A stretch of 26,359 bases of DNA, from the IMG/VR virus record IMGVR_UViG_3300024317_000015, positions 1 through 26,359 of that record, one strand, 5' to 3'. This document shows, piece by piece, positions 11,365-18,524 of the stretch. Under the pieces are notes generated by a model. It saw only the letters and a program-made list of their open reading frames with translations, was not told the origin of the DNA and made no database searches. Both the position numbers and the translations under genes were made by a program. Position 1 is the stretch's first letter. Each line of letters opens with the position of its first letter. The stretch is from a virus.

Positions 11365-12594
11365 GTGATCGTGCTTCAAGCCACGACCGGGCGGCTCTAT
11401 CCGAGCGCGGCGCAAGAGCGGTCGATGGCGCGAATCGGCGGCCAGTGTCGCGCCTTGTGGAACCATTGGCTCGCGGTGAGCCGGGATCGCTACACGGCTG
11501 AGGGCAAGTTCGCCTTCCATGCCGAAATGAGCGCCGCCCTCCCGGCGATGCGGAAGGAAGAGCGCTACGAGGGGTTGCCGAGCCGTGCCGCGCAGATGAC
11601 GGTGCAGAAGCTCGACCGAGCGCTGCGCGAGTGCGGCAAGCGTGCCACGGCCCGAAAGGGCTTTCCGCGGTTCAAGCGCCGCGACGATCGCTGCGACGCT
11701 TTCCAGTTCGTCGGGCGCGAGCTCCGCGTCGAGCCGGGCCGGGTCAAGCTGCCGACGCTTGGCTGGCTCCGGGTGCGAGGGTTGCGCGTTCCCGATGCCG
11801 CTCGGCTTGTGCAGGTGACGGTGCGCCAGGATCGGGGCGGCTGGGCAGTGGCGCTTCAGATTGAAGCTGCCGCGCCGCTCTATCCTGCGCCGCTCGCGTC
11901 CGCTGTCGGGATTGACGTTGGTTTGACCAACCTGATTGCGCTCAGCGACGGCACTAAGATAAAGGCTCCACGGCTCGGTAGACGACGTGCCGGGCGTCTG
12001 CGGAGGCTTGAACGACAGAAAGCACGGCGGCGCAAGGGCAGCGTCAACCGCCGCCGTACCGTGGCACGCCTTAATCGCGAGCATGCCAAGCTCGGCGCAT
12101 GCCGAAAAGACTTCACACACAAGCTCAGCCGCGAGTTGATTGATCGGCACGAAGGCGTTGCTGTCGAGACGCTACGGCTGAAAGGCTTGATGCGCACCCG
12201 GCTGGCGAAGTCGTTTGCCGATGCCGGACTTGCTGAATTTCGCCGCCAGCTTGCCTATAAGGCGACATGGTCCGGGCGCACGTTCTGCGAAATGCCGACC
12301 TTCCAGCGCAGCACGGGTGTCTGCCCTGGCTGCGGGCTTATCGGCCCGAGACTGGCGCTGGGCGTTCGCGCTTGGTGCTGTACAGGCTGCGGTGCGATGC
12401 ACGATCGCGACGTAGCCGCCGCTCAGGTGATCCTGATCGGCGCGGTAGGGCGAGTGACGCCCGAACCGGCCGGCGAGAGCCGGCGAAAGCGAGGCGCTGT
12501 CGCCATGCGGCGAGCCCAGGCTTCGGCCCGGATCGCTCACGGCGAGCCACCTACGAATGATGCTGATGCTCGTGTCACGAGGTCATCCTTGTGA
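11365..12594 (+). CDS. tnpB: TnpB, RNA-guided endonuclease of IS200/IS605
   Basis: The start is chosen at GTG 11365 to give VIVLQATTGRLYPSAAQE, the usual TnpB opening; this yields about 409 residues, normal for the family. The frame reaches back to 11260. Motifs are intact: RuvC Asp in VGIDVGLTN (about 184), Glu in VAVETLRLKGL (about 268), zinc ribbon CPGCG ... CTGCG (about 320-342) and Asp in HDRDVAAAQ (about 349). TnpB proteins cut DNA guided by an omega RNA from the element's right end, next to a TAM; they are the ancestors of Cas12. The C-terminal tail after about residue 365 is long and Arg-rich. A catalytically competent enzyme is therefore likely. Confidence 0.9.
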   Translation: MIVLQATTGRLYPSAAQERSMARIGGQCRALWNHWLAVSRDRYTAEGKFAFHAEMSAALPAMRKEERYEGLPSRAAQMTVQKLDRALRECGKRATARKGFPRFKRRDDRCDAFQFVGRELRVEPGRVKLPTLGWLRVRGLRVPDAARLVQVTVRQDRGGWAVALQIEAAAPLYPAPLASAVGIDVGLTNLIALSDGTKIKAPRLGRRRAGRLRRLERQKARRRKGSVNRRRTVARLNREHAKLGACRKDFTHKLSRELIDRHEGVAVETLRLKGLMRTRLAKSFADAGLAEFRRQLAYKATWSGRTFCEMPTFQRSTGVCPGCGLIGPRLALGVRAWCCTGCGAMHDRDVAAAQVILIGAVGRVTPEPAGESRRKRGAVAMRRAQASARIAHGEPPTNDADARVTRSSL

Positions 12595-12631
12595 GCAAAA
12601 GCAATAATCACGCATGCGCGTGGGGAACCCG

Positions 12632-12663
12632 CGGCCCATTCGTTGGAAGAGGAATTTGGGCCG
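12632..12663. terminator. Stem-loop at the TnpB element right end / convergent terminator
   Basis: CGGCCCA (12632-12638) and TGGGCCG (12657-12663) form a 7-bp stem with an 18-base loop, following a CGTGGG-GAA-CCCGCG hairpin. It sits 37 bases after tnpB and 17 bases past the stop of the leftward membrane gene. It may be the element's right-end hairpin, an omega RNA structure or a bidirectional terminator. Confidence 0.5.
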
Positions 12664-12679
12664 GCGGGATATTGGCGGG

Positions 12680-12838
12680 TTACCGCATACCGGGTAGAAA
12701 CATGTAGAGTCCGAGTAACAGCACCGCAACGAACGCGAAGAATACGTTGGACGATGCAAACGGTGCCATTGGTGGCAGTGGTAGGATGGTAAGTAGCCAC
12801 ATGAACATCACCACACAAAATAAAATTTCTAAGACCAT
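12680..12838 (-). CDS. Small two-span membrane protein, holin candidate
   Basis: A 52-residue product from ATG 12838, preceded by AGGAGAAAGTCT; the longer frame to 12907 overlaps the HNH gene start and is rejected. It has two hydrophobic stretches (about residues 3-20 and 30-48) with a short Pro-rich turn (LPLPPMAPFASS). Two spans and under 60 residues in the late region could be a holin or an antiholin, but it is separated from the lysozyme (14162) by the HNH gene and two other genes. The start region faces the HNH start head to head. Confidence 0.6.
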   Translation of the reverse strand: MVLEILFCVVMFMWLLTILPLPPMAPFASSNVFFAFVAVLLLGLYMFLPGMR

Positions 12839-12893
12839 AGACTTTCTCCTACCTCGATTGCTATGATAACCGTTGTCTTTCGAGGAGAAGACA

Positions 12894-13427
12894 ATGGCCC
12901 AAATCAAATTACTACCTCCAGCAGCGTATCTGCACGCTTGTTTTATCTATAAACCAGAAACTGGGGATCTGATCTGGCGTAAAAGGCCGCTCGATCATTT
13001 TGCTGACGCTCGCAATTGGGCACGATGCAACACAATGTTAGCGGGAAAACGTGCGGGAAGTTTTACGATATCCAGCCATCGAGTTGTTCTGCTTAATCAA
13101 ACCCCCTACCTCGTCCATCGGATTGCCTGGAAAATGATGATCAATGAAGAGCCGCCCGATATAATAGATCACGTTAACGGTGTCCCTTTTGACAACCGAT
13201 GGGCTAATCTTCGAGCCGCCACAACAACCCAGCATATTGGTAACCAACGTATCCATTCAACCAACACGTCAGGTCATCGAGGTGTTTATCTTCATCGGCA
13301 ACAGAAGAAGTGGGTAGCGCAATTAGGTAGACGATACCTTGGCATATTCAACAGTCTAGAATCTGCCGTAGCGACTTACGACGCTGCGGCACACAAACAT
13401 TTTGGAGAATTTTATAGCAAGAGGTGA
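12894..13427 (+). CDS. HNH-AP2 homing-type endonuclease
   Basis: A 177-residue protein. VHRIAW (about 74) and IIDHVNGVPFDNRWANLR (about 90-107) form the HNH nuclease motif (paired D/H and N residues). The C-terminal segment (TSGHRGVYLHRQQKKWVAQL, then YLGIFNSLESAVATYDAAAH, about 125-170) is an AP2 DNA-binding domain. GAGGAG before ATG 12894 sets the start. The domain order is that of phage homing-type endonucleases. It stands opposite to the leftward late genes, and its TGA shares the palindrome TGATCA with the stop of the gene at 13428. It is AT-richer than its neighbours, suggesting separate arrival. Confidence 0.93.
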   Translation: MAQIKLLPPAAYLHACFIYKPETGDLIWRKRPLDHFADARNWARCNTMLAGKRAGSFTISSHRVVLLNQTPYLVHRIAWKMMINEEPPDIIDHVNGVPFDNRWANLRAATTTQHIGNQRIHSTNTSGHRGVYLHRQQKKWVAQLGRRYLGIFNSLESAVATYDAAAHKHFGEFYSKR

Positions 13428-13610
13428 TCATGGTGTCCTCCGTTTCTGGTAGCGCCGTAATGCGGCCCGCGATTGCGGACCCCAATCCCCGTCGATCTTC
13501 CCCTTGTACAAACCTTCGGCCTGAAGGTGGATTTGCAGCGAACGGGCTTTCACCTCGAACTCCCTGATCGCTGCCGCCACTTCAACCTTCGCCGCATCCT
13601 CGGCGTTCAT
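13428..13610 (-). CDS. Peptidoglycan-binding domain peptide (60 aa)
   Basis: Residues 26-58 (LQIHLQAEGLYKGKIDGDWG then SRAALRRYQK) match the PG_binding_1 repeat (L-Q..L-x(n)-G-x-Y-x-G-x-I-D-G-x-x-G-x-x-x-x-x-A-L-x-x-Y-Q). The first 25 residues form a helix. There is no catalytic domain, and no ribosome-binding site stands before ATG 13610. It could be an independent cell-wall-binding accessory of the lysozyme at 14162 or a detached domain of an older, larger lysis enzyme. The domain appears complete and ends at 13428 next to the HNH gene. Confidence 0.65.
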   Translation of the reverse strand: MNAEDAAKVEVAAAIREFEVKARSLQIHLQAEGLYKGKIDGDWGPQSRAALRRYQKRRTP

Positions 13611-13619
13611 CGTGCGGGA

Positions 13620-13644
13620 CCGGGGGGTCTGTTTGACCCCCCGG
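13620..13644. terminator. Strong GC hairpin between lysis-side genes
   Basis: CCGGGGGGTC and GACCCCCCGG form a perfect 10-bp stem around TGTTT. It sits 9 bases past the stop of the proline-rich gene (13653) and 10 bases upstream of the PG-binding start. Without a U-run it may attenuate rather than stop transcription; it would also occlude the start of the downstream gene. Confidence 0.65.
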
Positions 13645-13652
13645 CAAACTTA

Positions 13653-14114
13653 CTACGTCCCTGATGCGCTGCCGCGTCCTGAAGCTGATCCCCCAGGAGG
13701 CAATGGACGCGGCTTCCCTCCGCCCTGCGGGTCAAGTACCCAGCCAAATTCCTCAGTATAGACCCAAACAAATCCAGGATCAGGCGGCGGTCCTTCAGGA
13801 ATAGGCGGTAATGTATGGTCTGGATATACTGGTAAATATATGGGATGTTCGGGGTGAACACCATCTATTACTCCGGGTGGCAGAATCACAATTGGGTGGC
13901 TCGGCCTTGGCTGCCACCCAGGACCACCTATATCGACGTACTCCGGCGGCCTCCCGCCCCAGAACCCAAGCGGCGGCTGGGGCAATCCCTGGTCTGGATA
14001 GGTAGGCGGCCCGCCCCAAATGCGCGGTGTGTCGGCGACTCCGTTGAAAGTAACATCTTGTGGCGCACCACCATTGATGCTCATCTTGCCGGTAAAACGC
14101 ATTGCTATAGCCAT
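13653..14114 (-). CDS. Proline-rich phage protein
   Basis: A 153-residue protein. AGGAG stands 6 bases before ATG 14114. The first 30 residues (MAIAMRFTGKMSINGGAPQD, then VTFNGVADTPRIWGG) form a beta-type head; the rest is Pro/Gly-rich with repeated HPI-Y/V-LP motifs (HPIVILPP, HPIYLPVYP, HTLPPIPE). This type of small Pro-rich protein sits near lysis or tail genes in phages; I recall no assigned function. It precedes the PG-binding gene and follows the lysozyme in transcription order. Confidence 0.6.
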   Translation of the reverse strand: MAIAMRFTGKMSINGGAPQDVTFNGVADTPRIWGGPPTYPDQGLPQPPLGFWGGRPPEYVDIGGPGWQPRPSHPIVILPPGVIDGVHPEHPIYLPVYPDHTLPPIPEGPPPDPGFVWVYTEEFGWVLDPQGGGKPRPLPPGGSASGRGSASGT

Positions 14115-14161
14115 GTTAAACTCCTGTGATTAGCGTCACGTATTCTGACAAGGGCTACTTG

Positions 14162-14614
14162 TCAGCCGTCTTCTTCATCTGGCGTCCGGTACAGGTCAGC
14201 CTCTTCCTGCCGCCGTCGCACCAGACCGCGTAAAACTCGGCCGCCGCCTTGGTTCCACATGCTAAACGCTTCAGCGGCGGCCTCGTAATCCCCGTCGCAA
14301 TGCTTTCGCAGCACGGTAGAGCGACCTAGGCCGCCAAGACCGATGTTGTAGGCGAGGCTGACCAACGCACTGAACTGGTTATGTGTGGTCGGGGCATCGC
14401 CGATGAGCTTCAACACCCCCGCCTCGAACTCCCGTTCGAGCCGATTCGCCAGTAACTCTTCCGCCTCCTCCTGCGTTATCCGCATCCCGTGTCTGACATG
14501 CGGCCCCGTTTCGCCATAACCGATGGTCAGCTTGCCGGCGGGGCACACGTATGCGGTTAGCTCGCAACCTTCGTTGCGCTTGATCAGATCCAACGCGGCA
14601 GCATTCGTTTTCAT
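14162..14614 (-). CDS. GH24 phage lysozyme (endolysin)
   Basis: A 150-residue lysozyme with no signal or anchor. The catalytic Glu15 lies in IKRNEGCELTAY, then CPAGKLTIGYG with Cys24 and Thr30 in the Asp/Cys and Thr positions of the E-x8-(D/C)-x5-T triad of GH24 enzymes. The Y-N-I-G-L-GG segment and the SALVSLAYNIG repeat are family marks. AAGGAGA precedes ATG 14614. It cleaves the N-acetylmuramic acid - N-acetylglucosamine bond of peptidoglycan after holin release. Its cytoplasmic form and the absence of a signal anchor imply a separate holin. Confidence 0.93.
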   Translation of the reverse strand: MKTNAAALDLIKRNEGCELTAYVCPAGKLTIGYGETGPHVRHGMRITQEEAEELLANRLEREFEAGVLKLIGDAPTTHNQFSALVSLAYNIGLGGLGRSTVLRKHCDGDYEAAAEAFSMWNQGGGRVLRGLVRRRQEEADLYRTPDEEDG

Positions 14615-14625
14615 GCTCCGTCTCC

Positions 14626-15213
14626 TTAACGTGTCGCCAGCGTCCCGGCGATCTCTCGCGCCACCCGCACCGCCACATCCTCAGCACTGCTTTCCGGTGG
14701 TATCGCCCACGCGAGATAGATCACACCTACAAAAGTCTCGGGGCCGGGTGGTATCGGTATCGCACAACCACGTTTAATACCACGATCTGCTAGCCTACGG
14801 GCGACTGGTGTGCCTCGTGCCGTGATATCCACGCATACCGGAGTACCATCTAAAACCGTCACCAGTGATCGCGCATCTGAAACTTGAGTGATGATCGGCA
14901 GGGAACGTGGGGAGGGGATTACCGGACGTTCGCCGTCGCGTCTCCGGGCACCCATAAACTTTTGCGTGTTACTCGGTAGATCAACGGACCAGATTTGAAC
15001 AAGGTCCGCTTCCCCGGCCAACTTCTCTAATGCCGCCGGTATCTCATCAACCTTGAGGGTCGCGACAACCGGGGTCAACCACGCCTCAATAAGTTCGTCC
15101 CGTTTCTCGTAGACGATCCAGCCCGCGATACCGACAACCACCAAGATCACAACCGCAGCGATCTTCCACGGACGGTCAACGTAGTCGAACAACCGGGTGA
15201 TCAGGTCACTCAT
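14626..15213 (-). CDS. Membrane-anchored protein, GAF-like domain possible
   Basis: A 195-residue protein: one N-terminal span (about residues 17-36), a linker, and a soluble part (about 60-190) with a mixed alpha/beta GAF-like look (VQIWSVDLPSNT, PVCVDITARGTPVARRLADR, GCAIPIPPGPETFVGVIYLA). ATG 15213 overlaps the stop of the upstream gene (ATGA), showing coupling. It lies next to the lysozyme, so it could be a holin- or spanin-associated protein, but the large soluble domain argues against a simple holin. No ligand residues are identifiable. Confidence 0.6.
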   Translation of the reverse strand: MSDLITRLFDYVDRPWKIAAVVILVVVGIAGWIVYEKRDELIEAWLTPVVATLKVDEIPAALEKLAGEADLVQIWSVDLPSNTQKFMGARRRDGERPVIPSPRSLPIITQVSDARSLVTVLDGTPVCVDITARGTPVARRLADRGIKRGCAIPIPPGPETFVGVIYLAWAIPPESSAEDVAVRVAREIAGTLATR

Positions 15214-15551
15214 GTGAATACCGTAACCGCCCGGTTGAAGCCGCTGGTACTAGGCGTGGGTGGCGGCCCCGTACCTATACTGCCCGCCGCCCTCGACATG
15301 GCCCCTGCACGCCCCGCCAGCAGCGCTGCAACGGCAAACCCACCGCGTGCGGTACTGCGGCCCCTAGCCCTGCCATAGACGATCGCACTCGGCATGATGA
15401 CGCCACGGGCACTGGACCGGCGCGCCGATGCCCGTGCGAACAGCCCGGCACCGGATACCAGCGTCTCGCGGACAACCCCGCTGACCCGCAGTTCACCGTC
15501 AGCGGAAACCAGCGCTTCGCGTACCGTGCCCGCATTGCGGATGTCGGTCAC
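15210..15551 (-). CDS. Small tail-end hypothetical protein
   Basis: A 113-residue protein read from GTG 15551 (GTGA overlap with the stop of the tail appendage gene). The first part repeats VREALVSADGELRVSGVVRE-type segments, a repeat seen in phage tail or fibre neighbours (an alternating R-V-S-x-x-V-x-E pattern). The centre is Ala/Arg-rich, and a Pro/Thr/Ser linker follows. No enzymatic motif. It stands between the appendage protein and the membrane protein, so it may be a structural adapter. Function unknown. Confidence 0.55.
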   Translation of the reverse strand: MTDIRNAGTVREALVSADGELRVSGVVRETLVSGAGLFARASARRSSARGVIMPSAIVYGRARGRSTARGGFAVAALLAGRAGAMSRAAGSIGTGPPPTPSTSGFNRAVTVFT

Positions 15552-17041
15552 GATGCCACCCTGACTCCTGCCTGAGCGGCGTTAAGCCCTGCCGGCGTCC
15601 ATGCTGCCCCGGTATCGGGGTCAGTCGCGAAGTAGGTTGCCCCCCAGCCATAGGTCGTACCGGGCGCTACGCTAGCGACAGACCCTGCACTGTTGGTCGT
15701 GTTGGACTTCAGCCGCATGCTGGCGGTTTTTGCGCCACTGTCGCTCTTTGCCAGTGAAGCCTTGACCGCGACCGCATGAACGGTCGAAGCGGTAATCGGC
15801 GGGAAAGTGTACAGATCCTCGTGCCCGACAGTCGCGTCGAACACGTAGGAATACTGGCCATCCGGTGGTTGTTGGTTCACCTGATCATAGTTCGCACCGG
15901 ATGCGGTGAGGTTACCCCACAACAGCCAGGATGCTTGCCCACTGGTCATGGCCGGCGCTGTCCCCGGAGCGCCCGAAGCGTAGGTGTTCGCCGCTCGATA
16001 CCCCAGATTGCCGGCATCTGTTTGCTGTAAAACCACGCTCGTGTCGTTGATAAAGCCGATCCAATACTGCGCCCCAGCCGAGAGGCTTTGCGGCGTCGTT
16101 AGCGGCAAGTTTGCAACCGTGCCCGAAGTCACGCCGGTAACCTGCGTACCTGATGACATCAGGGTGCCCGGCGCGGTGCCGCCGCTATCAGCGTAGACAA
16201 CGCCGCGATAATTCGCGCCCGCGCTGGTCGCGCCCGGCATGATGCTAATGCTGCTCAGCGTGCCCGCGACGGCCGGGGTGAACCGTCGTAGCACCAGAGA
16301 CCCAGCAGCCGGCGCGTTCGTCGTCGTCACCCGTGCCGCGCTCGACCCCAATATCCCCGCCCCAAAGGCAAACTGCACCACGCTGTCACTGACAGGGAAC
16401 TGCGTCTCGATGCGTGGGCTATTCAACAGGACCGCGTTGTTGGTCGTGCCGGTGGCGTCGAATAGGTAAAAGTCATCAATGGTAGGGATAATGGCGATAT
16501 TCCCACTCGCAAACTGAAACACGTTTGCGTAGTTGTTGGTACTGCCAGTAGTGTCGCCACTACCAGATAGTATCGAGACGCCATCAAGCCAAAGTTGATA
16601 TGCGCCGGTATTTGAAAAAGTGATATCCCACTCCAAATAATGCGTCGAACCTGCTGTAATGCTAGTAGTGGATGTGCCGAGGACTGTGCCGCTTTGGTAG
16701 GAACCGTTTCTGACGCTAAATGTTCCGGTGGTTTGATTTATGCAAATGCCGCACTGGTTAGTTCCCCCGTCGGCAAACTGAATACCGCAAACCTGAATAA
16801 GCGAGGCAAGGCTGATCCGAACGCCACCAATAAGCCGGCTGTAATTACCGGCGAGTGTTTTAGATAGAGTACCGGGGGCGACAGGAATAGACACAGCAAA
16901 ACCCGTCGCGCTCAACCCGGCAACGATTGTGATCCCGCTCGTTGCCGTGTTCCACTCGGCCTGCAACAACGCCTGGACGCCTGCGGCGTTGTTGTTCACT
17001 GGACCGTACTTGTCGAACCCATCCAAAAAAACAATAGCCAC
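15548..17041 (-). CDS. Tail appendage protein with lectin-like domain
   Basis: About 497 residues; GGAGG stands 8 bases before GTG 17041. A GTG at 17059 overlaps the upstream stop but lacks a site. After an FLDGFDKYG start, residues about 60-230 look like a concanavalin/laminin-G-type beta sandwich (HYLEWDITFSNTGAYQLWLD, then GVSILSGSGDT), followed by repeats of beta-rich Thr/Ser/Gly sequence. The protein is neutral with few Lys, as expected of a receptor-binding appendage. It probably contacts the host surface. The exact receptor cannot be inferred. Confidence 0.75.
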   Translation of the reverse strand: MAIVFLDGFDKYGPVNNNAAGVQALLQAEWNTATSGITIVAGLSATGFAVSIPVAPGTLSKTLAGNYSRLIGGVRISLASLIQVCGIQFADGGTNQCGICINQTTGTFSVRNGSYQSGTVLGTSTTSITAGSTHYLEWDITFSNTGAYQLWLDGVSILSGSGDTTGSTNNYANVFQFASGNIAIIPTIDDFYLFDATGTTNNAVLLNSPRIETQFPVSDSVVQFAFGAGILGSSAARVTTTNAPAAGSLVLRRFTPAVAGTLSSISIMPGATSAGANYRGVVYADSGGTAPGTLMSSGTQVTGVTSGTVANLPLTTPQSLSAGAQYWIGFINDTSVVLQQTDAGNLGYRAANTYASGAPGTAPAMTSGQASWLLWGNLTASGANYDQVNQQPPDGQYSYVFDATVGHEDLYTFPPITASTVHAVAVKASLAKSDSGAKTASMRLKSNTTNSAGSVASVAPGTTYGWGATYFATDPDTGAAWTPAGLNAAQAGVRVAS

Positions 17042-17055
17042 AACCACGCCCTCCT

Positions 17056-17715
17056 TCACCCAGAGGCGATCGTCAGGGAACCAACCGGAAACGCGACCGG
17101 GACGCCACTGGCAAGGGTCTGCGAGGCCAGCTTCCGCACCATGCCATTGCCCACGCTGCTGGTGTTCACCGCAGTTCCCGCGTTGGTCAAGGTGAACGTG
17201 TTCGCGGCTGGGGCGACCACCGTCAGCGGCCCGGTGAAGTTGGACTGCGAGAAGGTCGGGCTGGCCCCACCGTACTCGTTTGTCCAGATGACAGTATCTC
17301 CAGCCGTGAAGCCATGACCGGGTACGGTCAACACCCCCGGTGAAGCGAGCGACACGGTCGCCGGCAGCCAGTCGAAGTTACCCAGGTAGTCCCACACCAA
17401 TAGGTTTCCACTGGTCGAGGCGTCGTACAGCCCGAAGGCGATCACCGCAGTCCAGGCTGCCCCTGGCAGCGGGAAGTTAATCGCGGCGGCATTGCTGATC
17501 GTACTCGGCGCTGAACCGGCAGCGGTATTCCAATCGGCGGCTGCGGTTGCAACTCGCGCGTACCCGGCCGCCGACACCTCGGTGAAACCTGTGCCATCGT
17601 CCAACCCGACACCCGTGAACAGCGCAATGTAGGCTGTGGGCAGCGTGAACATGGCGGTCTTGCCGGTGACGTGATTCAAAACCCCGCGCGACACGCGATC
17701 GGTAAAGCCGGTCAT
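17056..17715 (-). CDS. Tail fibre/baseplate-type protein
   Basis: A 219-residue protein. ATG 17715 overlaps the upstream stop (ATGA). The first 110 residues (TLPTAYIALFTGVGLDDGTG, then EVSAAGYARV ... WNTAAGS ... AIAFGLYDAST) match a widespread phage structural pattern of a jelly-roll-like adhesin subunit: Y-x-A-L-F-T, E-V-x-x-x-x-Y-A-R and W-N/D segments. The second half adds VLTVPGHGFTAGDTVIW, a small beta insertion of about 60 residues that interrupts the usual short form. It lies between the DUF2793 protein and the appendage protein, suggesting a place at the tail tip. Confidence 0.75.
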   Translation of the reverse strand: MTGFTDRVSRGVLNHVTGKTAMFTLPTAYIALFTGVGLDDGTGFTEVSAAGYARVATAAADWNTAAGSAPSTISNAAAINFPLPGAAWTAVIAFGLYDASTSGNLLVWDYLGNFDWLPATVSLASPGVLTVPGHGFTAGDTVIWTNEYGGASPTFSQSNFTGPLTVVAPAANTFTLTNAGTAVNTSSVGNGMVRKLASQTLASGVPVAFPVGSLTIASG

Positions 17716-18524
17716 GTCTCATACCCCACGATGGTGCCGAACGGCCCACTGAACCCACTGTCAGGGGTTGCCGGGGCAAGGATGCGTATAACGTCTCGCT
17801 TGGCGAAGTTGATAGCCGTCGCAGACGAGTTGAACGTGGCGTTAACTGTACCAGCCCCAACCGTAATCGTACCGGCATTGGTGAAGGTAAGCGGTGTCGC
17901 GGCAACCGCTTTCTGCACACGCAGCACAACAGCGGCAGTGGCAGCGGCAGTCCCGCCCAACGTACTCGACGCATTCAGGTAGTCGCCGAAGTCGGCCGGT
18001 ATCTGGAACGGGAAGCTGAACCGGTGGTAGAAGAGCGGTTGATTGGCAGTGAGCAATGAGGCCGGATCACTGCCGAATGAGAAAGCGCGTAGCGGCCGAA
18101 CGTTGATGAACTTACCTATCCCACCATCGTAGACAATGACATCGTTATCAACGGGTGACACAAAGTCGAACCCGTCAATCTTCTCGACCCACCCCGTACC
18201 GTCGAACATCCATACCGAATCGCTTTGTGAGTTCCAGGCTCGCCAGCCTGTCTTCGGTGCATAGTAAGACCAATCGGTTGTACCGAAGACCGCGATGGTG
18301 TTCGAATGCCCCGCCCACAAGCCCGCTCCCGCCGTGCCAACGATATAGCGGTCACCGGCTGCCGGCAGGATGCTGGGCGGCGAGTTCATCCGGTCGAGCA
18401 CAGCCAGATGCACTAAGGCGTCGAGCTTCGCGAAGTTGGGGTTGAATCCACCGACACCCCAGCCGTCCTCATGGGGTGCCCATCCCCATACGACGCCTAG
18501 ATTGGGTCCACTAGTACCGGGCAT
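17712..18524 (-). CDS. DUF2793-type tail protein
   Basis: A 270-residue protein. The first 120 residues carry the DUF2793 pattern (ILPAAGDRYIVGTAGAGLWA, then HSNTIAVFGTTDWSYYAPKT, then GWRAW ... VWMFDGTGW), a family found next to phage and GTA tail genes. The rest (NVRPLRAF to GTIVGYET) is a variable beta-rich C-terminal part, probably a head for binding. The start codon overlaps the upstream stop by one base. A surface or baseplate position is expected from the family and order; no enzymatic activity is known. Confidence 0.85.
   Translation of the reverse strand: MPGTSGPNLGVVWGWAPHEDGWGVGGFNPNFAKLDALVHLAVLDRMNSPPSILPAAGDRYIVGTAGAGLWAGHSNTIAVFGTTDWSYYAPKTGWRAWNSQSDSVWMFDGTGWVEKIDGFDFVSPVDNDVIVYDGGIGKFINVRPLRAFSFGSDPASLLTANQPLFYHRFSFPFQIPADFGDYLNASSTLGGTAAATAAVVLRVQKAVAATPLTFTNAGTITVGAGTVNATFNSSATAINFAKRDVIRILAPATPDSGFSGPFGTIVGYET

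Larger units (their letters stand above)
11248..12663 (+). mobile_element. IS200/IS605-type element with TnpB only
   Basis: The left end is inferred at TTGAT (11243-11247), which is the known target-adjacent motif of ISDra2-type elements; the right end is inferred from the stem-loop ending at 12663. Between them lies only tnpB, with no TnpA. An inverted TGTCAGGG (11261-11268) / CCCTGACA (11340-11347) pair lies in the left end. The right 70 bases after tnpB hold stem-loops expected for a right-end/omega RNA. Exact boundaries are estimates. Confidence 0.5.

Noticed and set aside
11302-12150. A 282-residue leftward ORF across tnpB
   Set aside because: It is antisense to an intact TnpB with all catalytic residues.
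5689-12619. Shared ATCACGCATGCG word at 5689 and 12608
   Set aside because: Twelve bases built on a self-complementary GCATGC core can match by chance, and the contexts differ.
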